This document shows positions 63,989 to 64,000 of a stretch of DNA of 64,000 nt, in pieces. The first letter of the stretch is position 1. Every line of letters starts with the position of its first letter. Position numbers and translations under genes: made by a program. The stretch is from Paenibacillus sp. DMB5 (GTDB lineage: Bacteria; Bacillota; Bacilli; Paenibacillales; Paenibacillaceae): positions 1 through 64,000 of the forward strand of contig NZ_LRAC01000124.1 in assembly GCF_001517085.1 (NCBI RefSeq). The letters are read 5' to 3'. The notes under the pieces were generated by a model. The model ran no database searches, was not told the origin of the DNA, and saw only the letters and a list, made by a program, of their open reading frames with translations.

Positions 63989-64000
63989 ATGCACACCTCA

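Noticed and set aside
1..64000. tRNA, rRNA, prophage or insertion-sequence genes
   Set aside because: No transposase, integrase or phage protein in any frame, and no tRNA-like cloverleaf or rRNA stretch was noticed.

Overview
The window looks like a chromosomal segment of a Paenibacillus-type Firmicute. This rests on strong AGGAGG ribosome sites, moderate GC with AT-rich intergenic DNA, many YesMN/LplABC-type sugar systems, an SLH-anchored surface enzyme, a KimA-type K+ importer and CcpA (cre)-like operators. Most genes lie on the minus strand. No rRNA, tRNA, CRISPR, phage or insertion sequence was seen.

Layout. 1-3265: start of an unseen gene at the left edge, a DapA-like aldolase, an aldo/keto reductase and a divergent TetR regulator. 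3290-17772 (minus): glycan locus A, with sensor kinase/response regulator (YesMN type), lipoprotein binding protein, GH43, two permeases, a GH106-like hydrolase, GH43 and GH1. 18159-29369: glycan locus B, with GH1, SDR, GH2 (frameshifted), a GH106-like paralogue (frameshifted), a GPH symporter and SDR, plus a divergent AraC regulator. 29472-34204: broken GNAT, KimA, and an MFS exporter with its divergent MerR regulator. 34372-38380: a nitric-oxide/oxygen detoxification set (flavodiiron protein, FAD reductase, rubredoxin, Crp/Fnr regulator). 38638-41267: EamA transporter and an ECF sigma/DUF4179 anti-sigma pair. 41381-45705: exported GH30 and GH3. 46565-62555: beta-mannan locus, with LacI regulator, a 2395-residue SLH surface protein (carbohydrate-binding modules, SGNH esterase, GH5), intracellular GH5, binding protein, two permeases and two GH130 enzymes. 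62700-63988: MarR regulator and NmrA-like protein.

How it fits together. In the mannan locus the surface protein would deacetylate and cut mannan at the wall, the ABC system would import oligosaccharides, and the cytoplasmic GH5 and GH130 enzymes would finish them. Loci A and B carry related hydrolases behind different transporters (ABC against symporter) and regulators (YesMN against AraC). cre-like sites precede several of these operons, suggesting carbon catabolite control.

Most unusual signals. (1) An intergenic repeat made of four 22-bp near-palindromes at fixed start-to-start offsets 51/62/51, total 186 bp, occurs three times (35304, 35540, 46220), with no coding potential recognised. 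(2) Four genes are each broken by what looks like the loss of one base, which suggests sequence error or a burst of decay. (3) A 118-bp nested foldback lies in the mannan operon. (4) 11-bp-periodic direct repeats of response-regulator type precede the GH3 gene and kimA.
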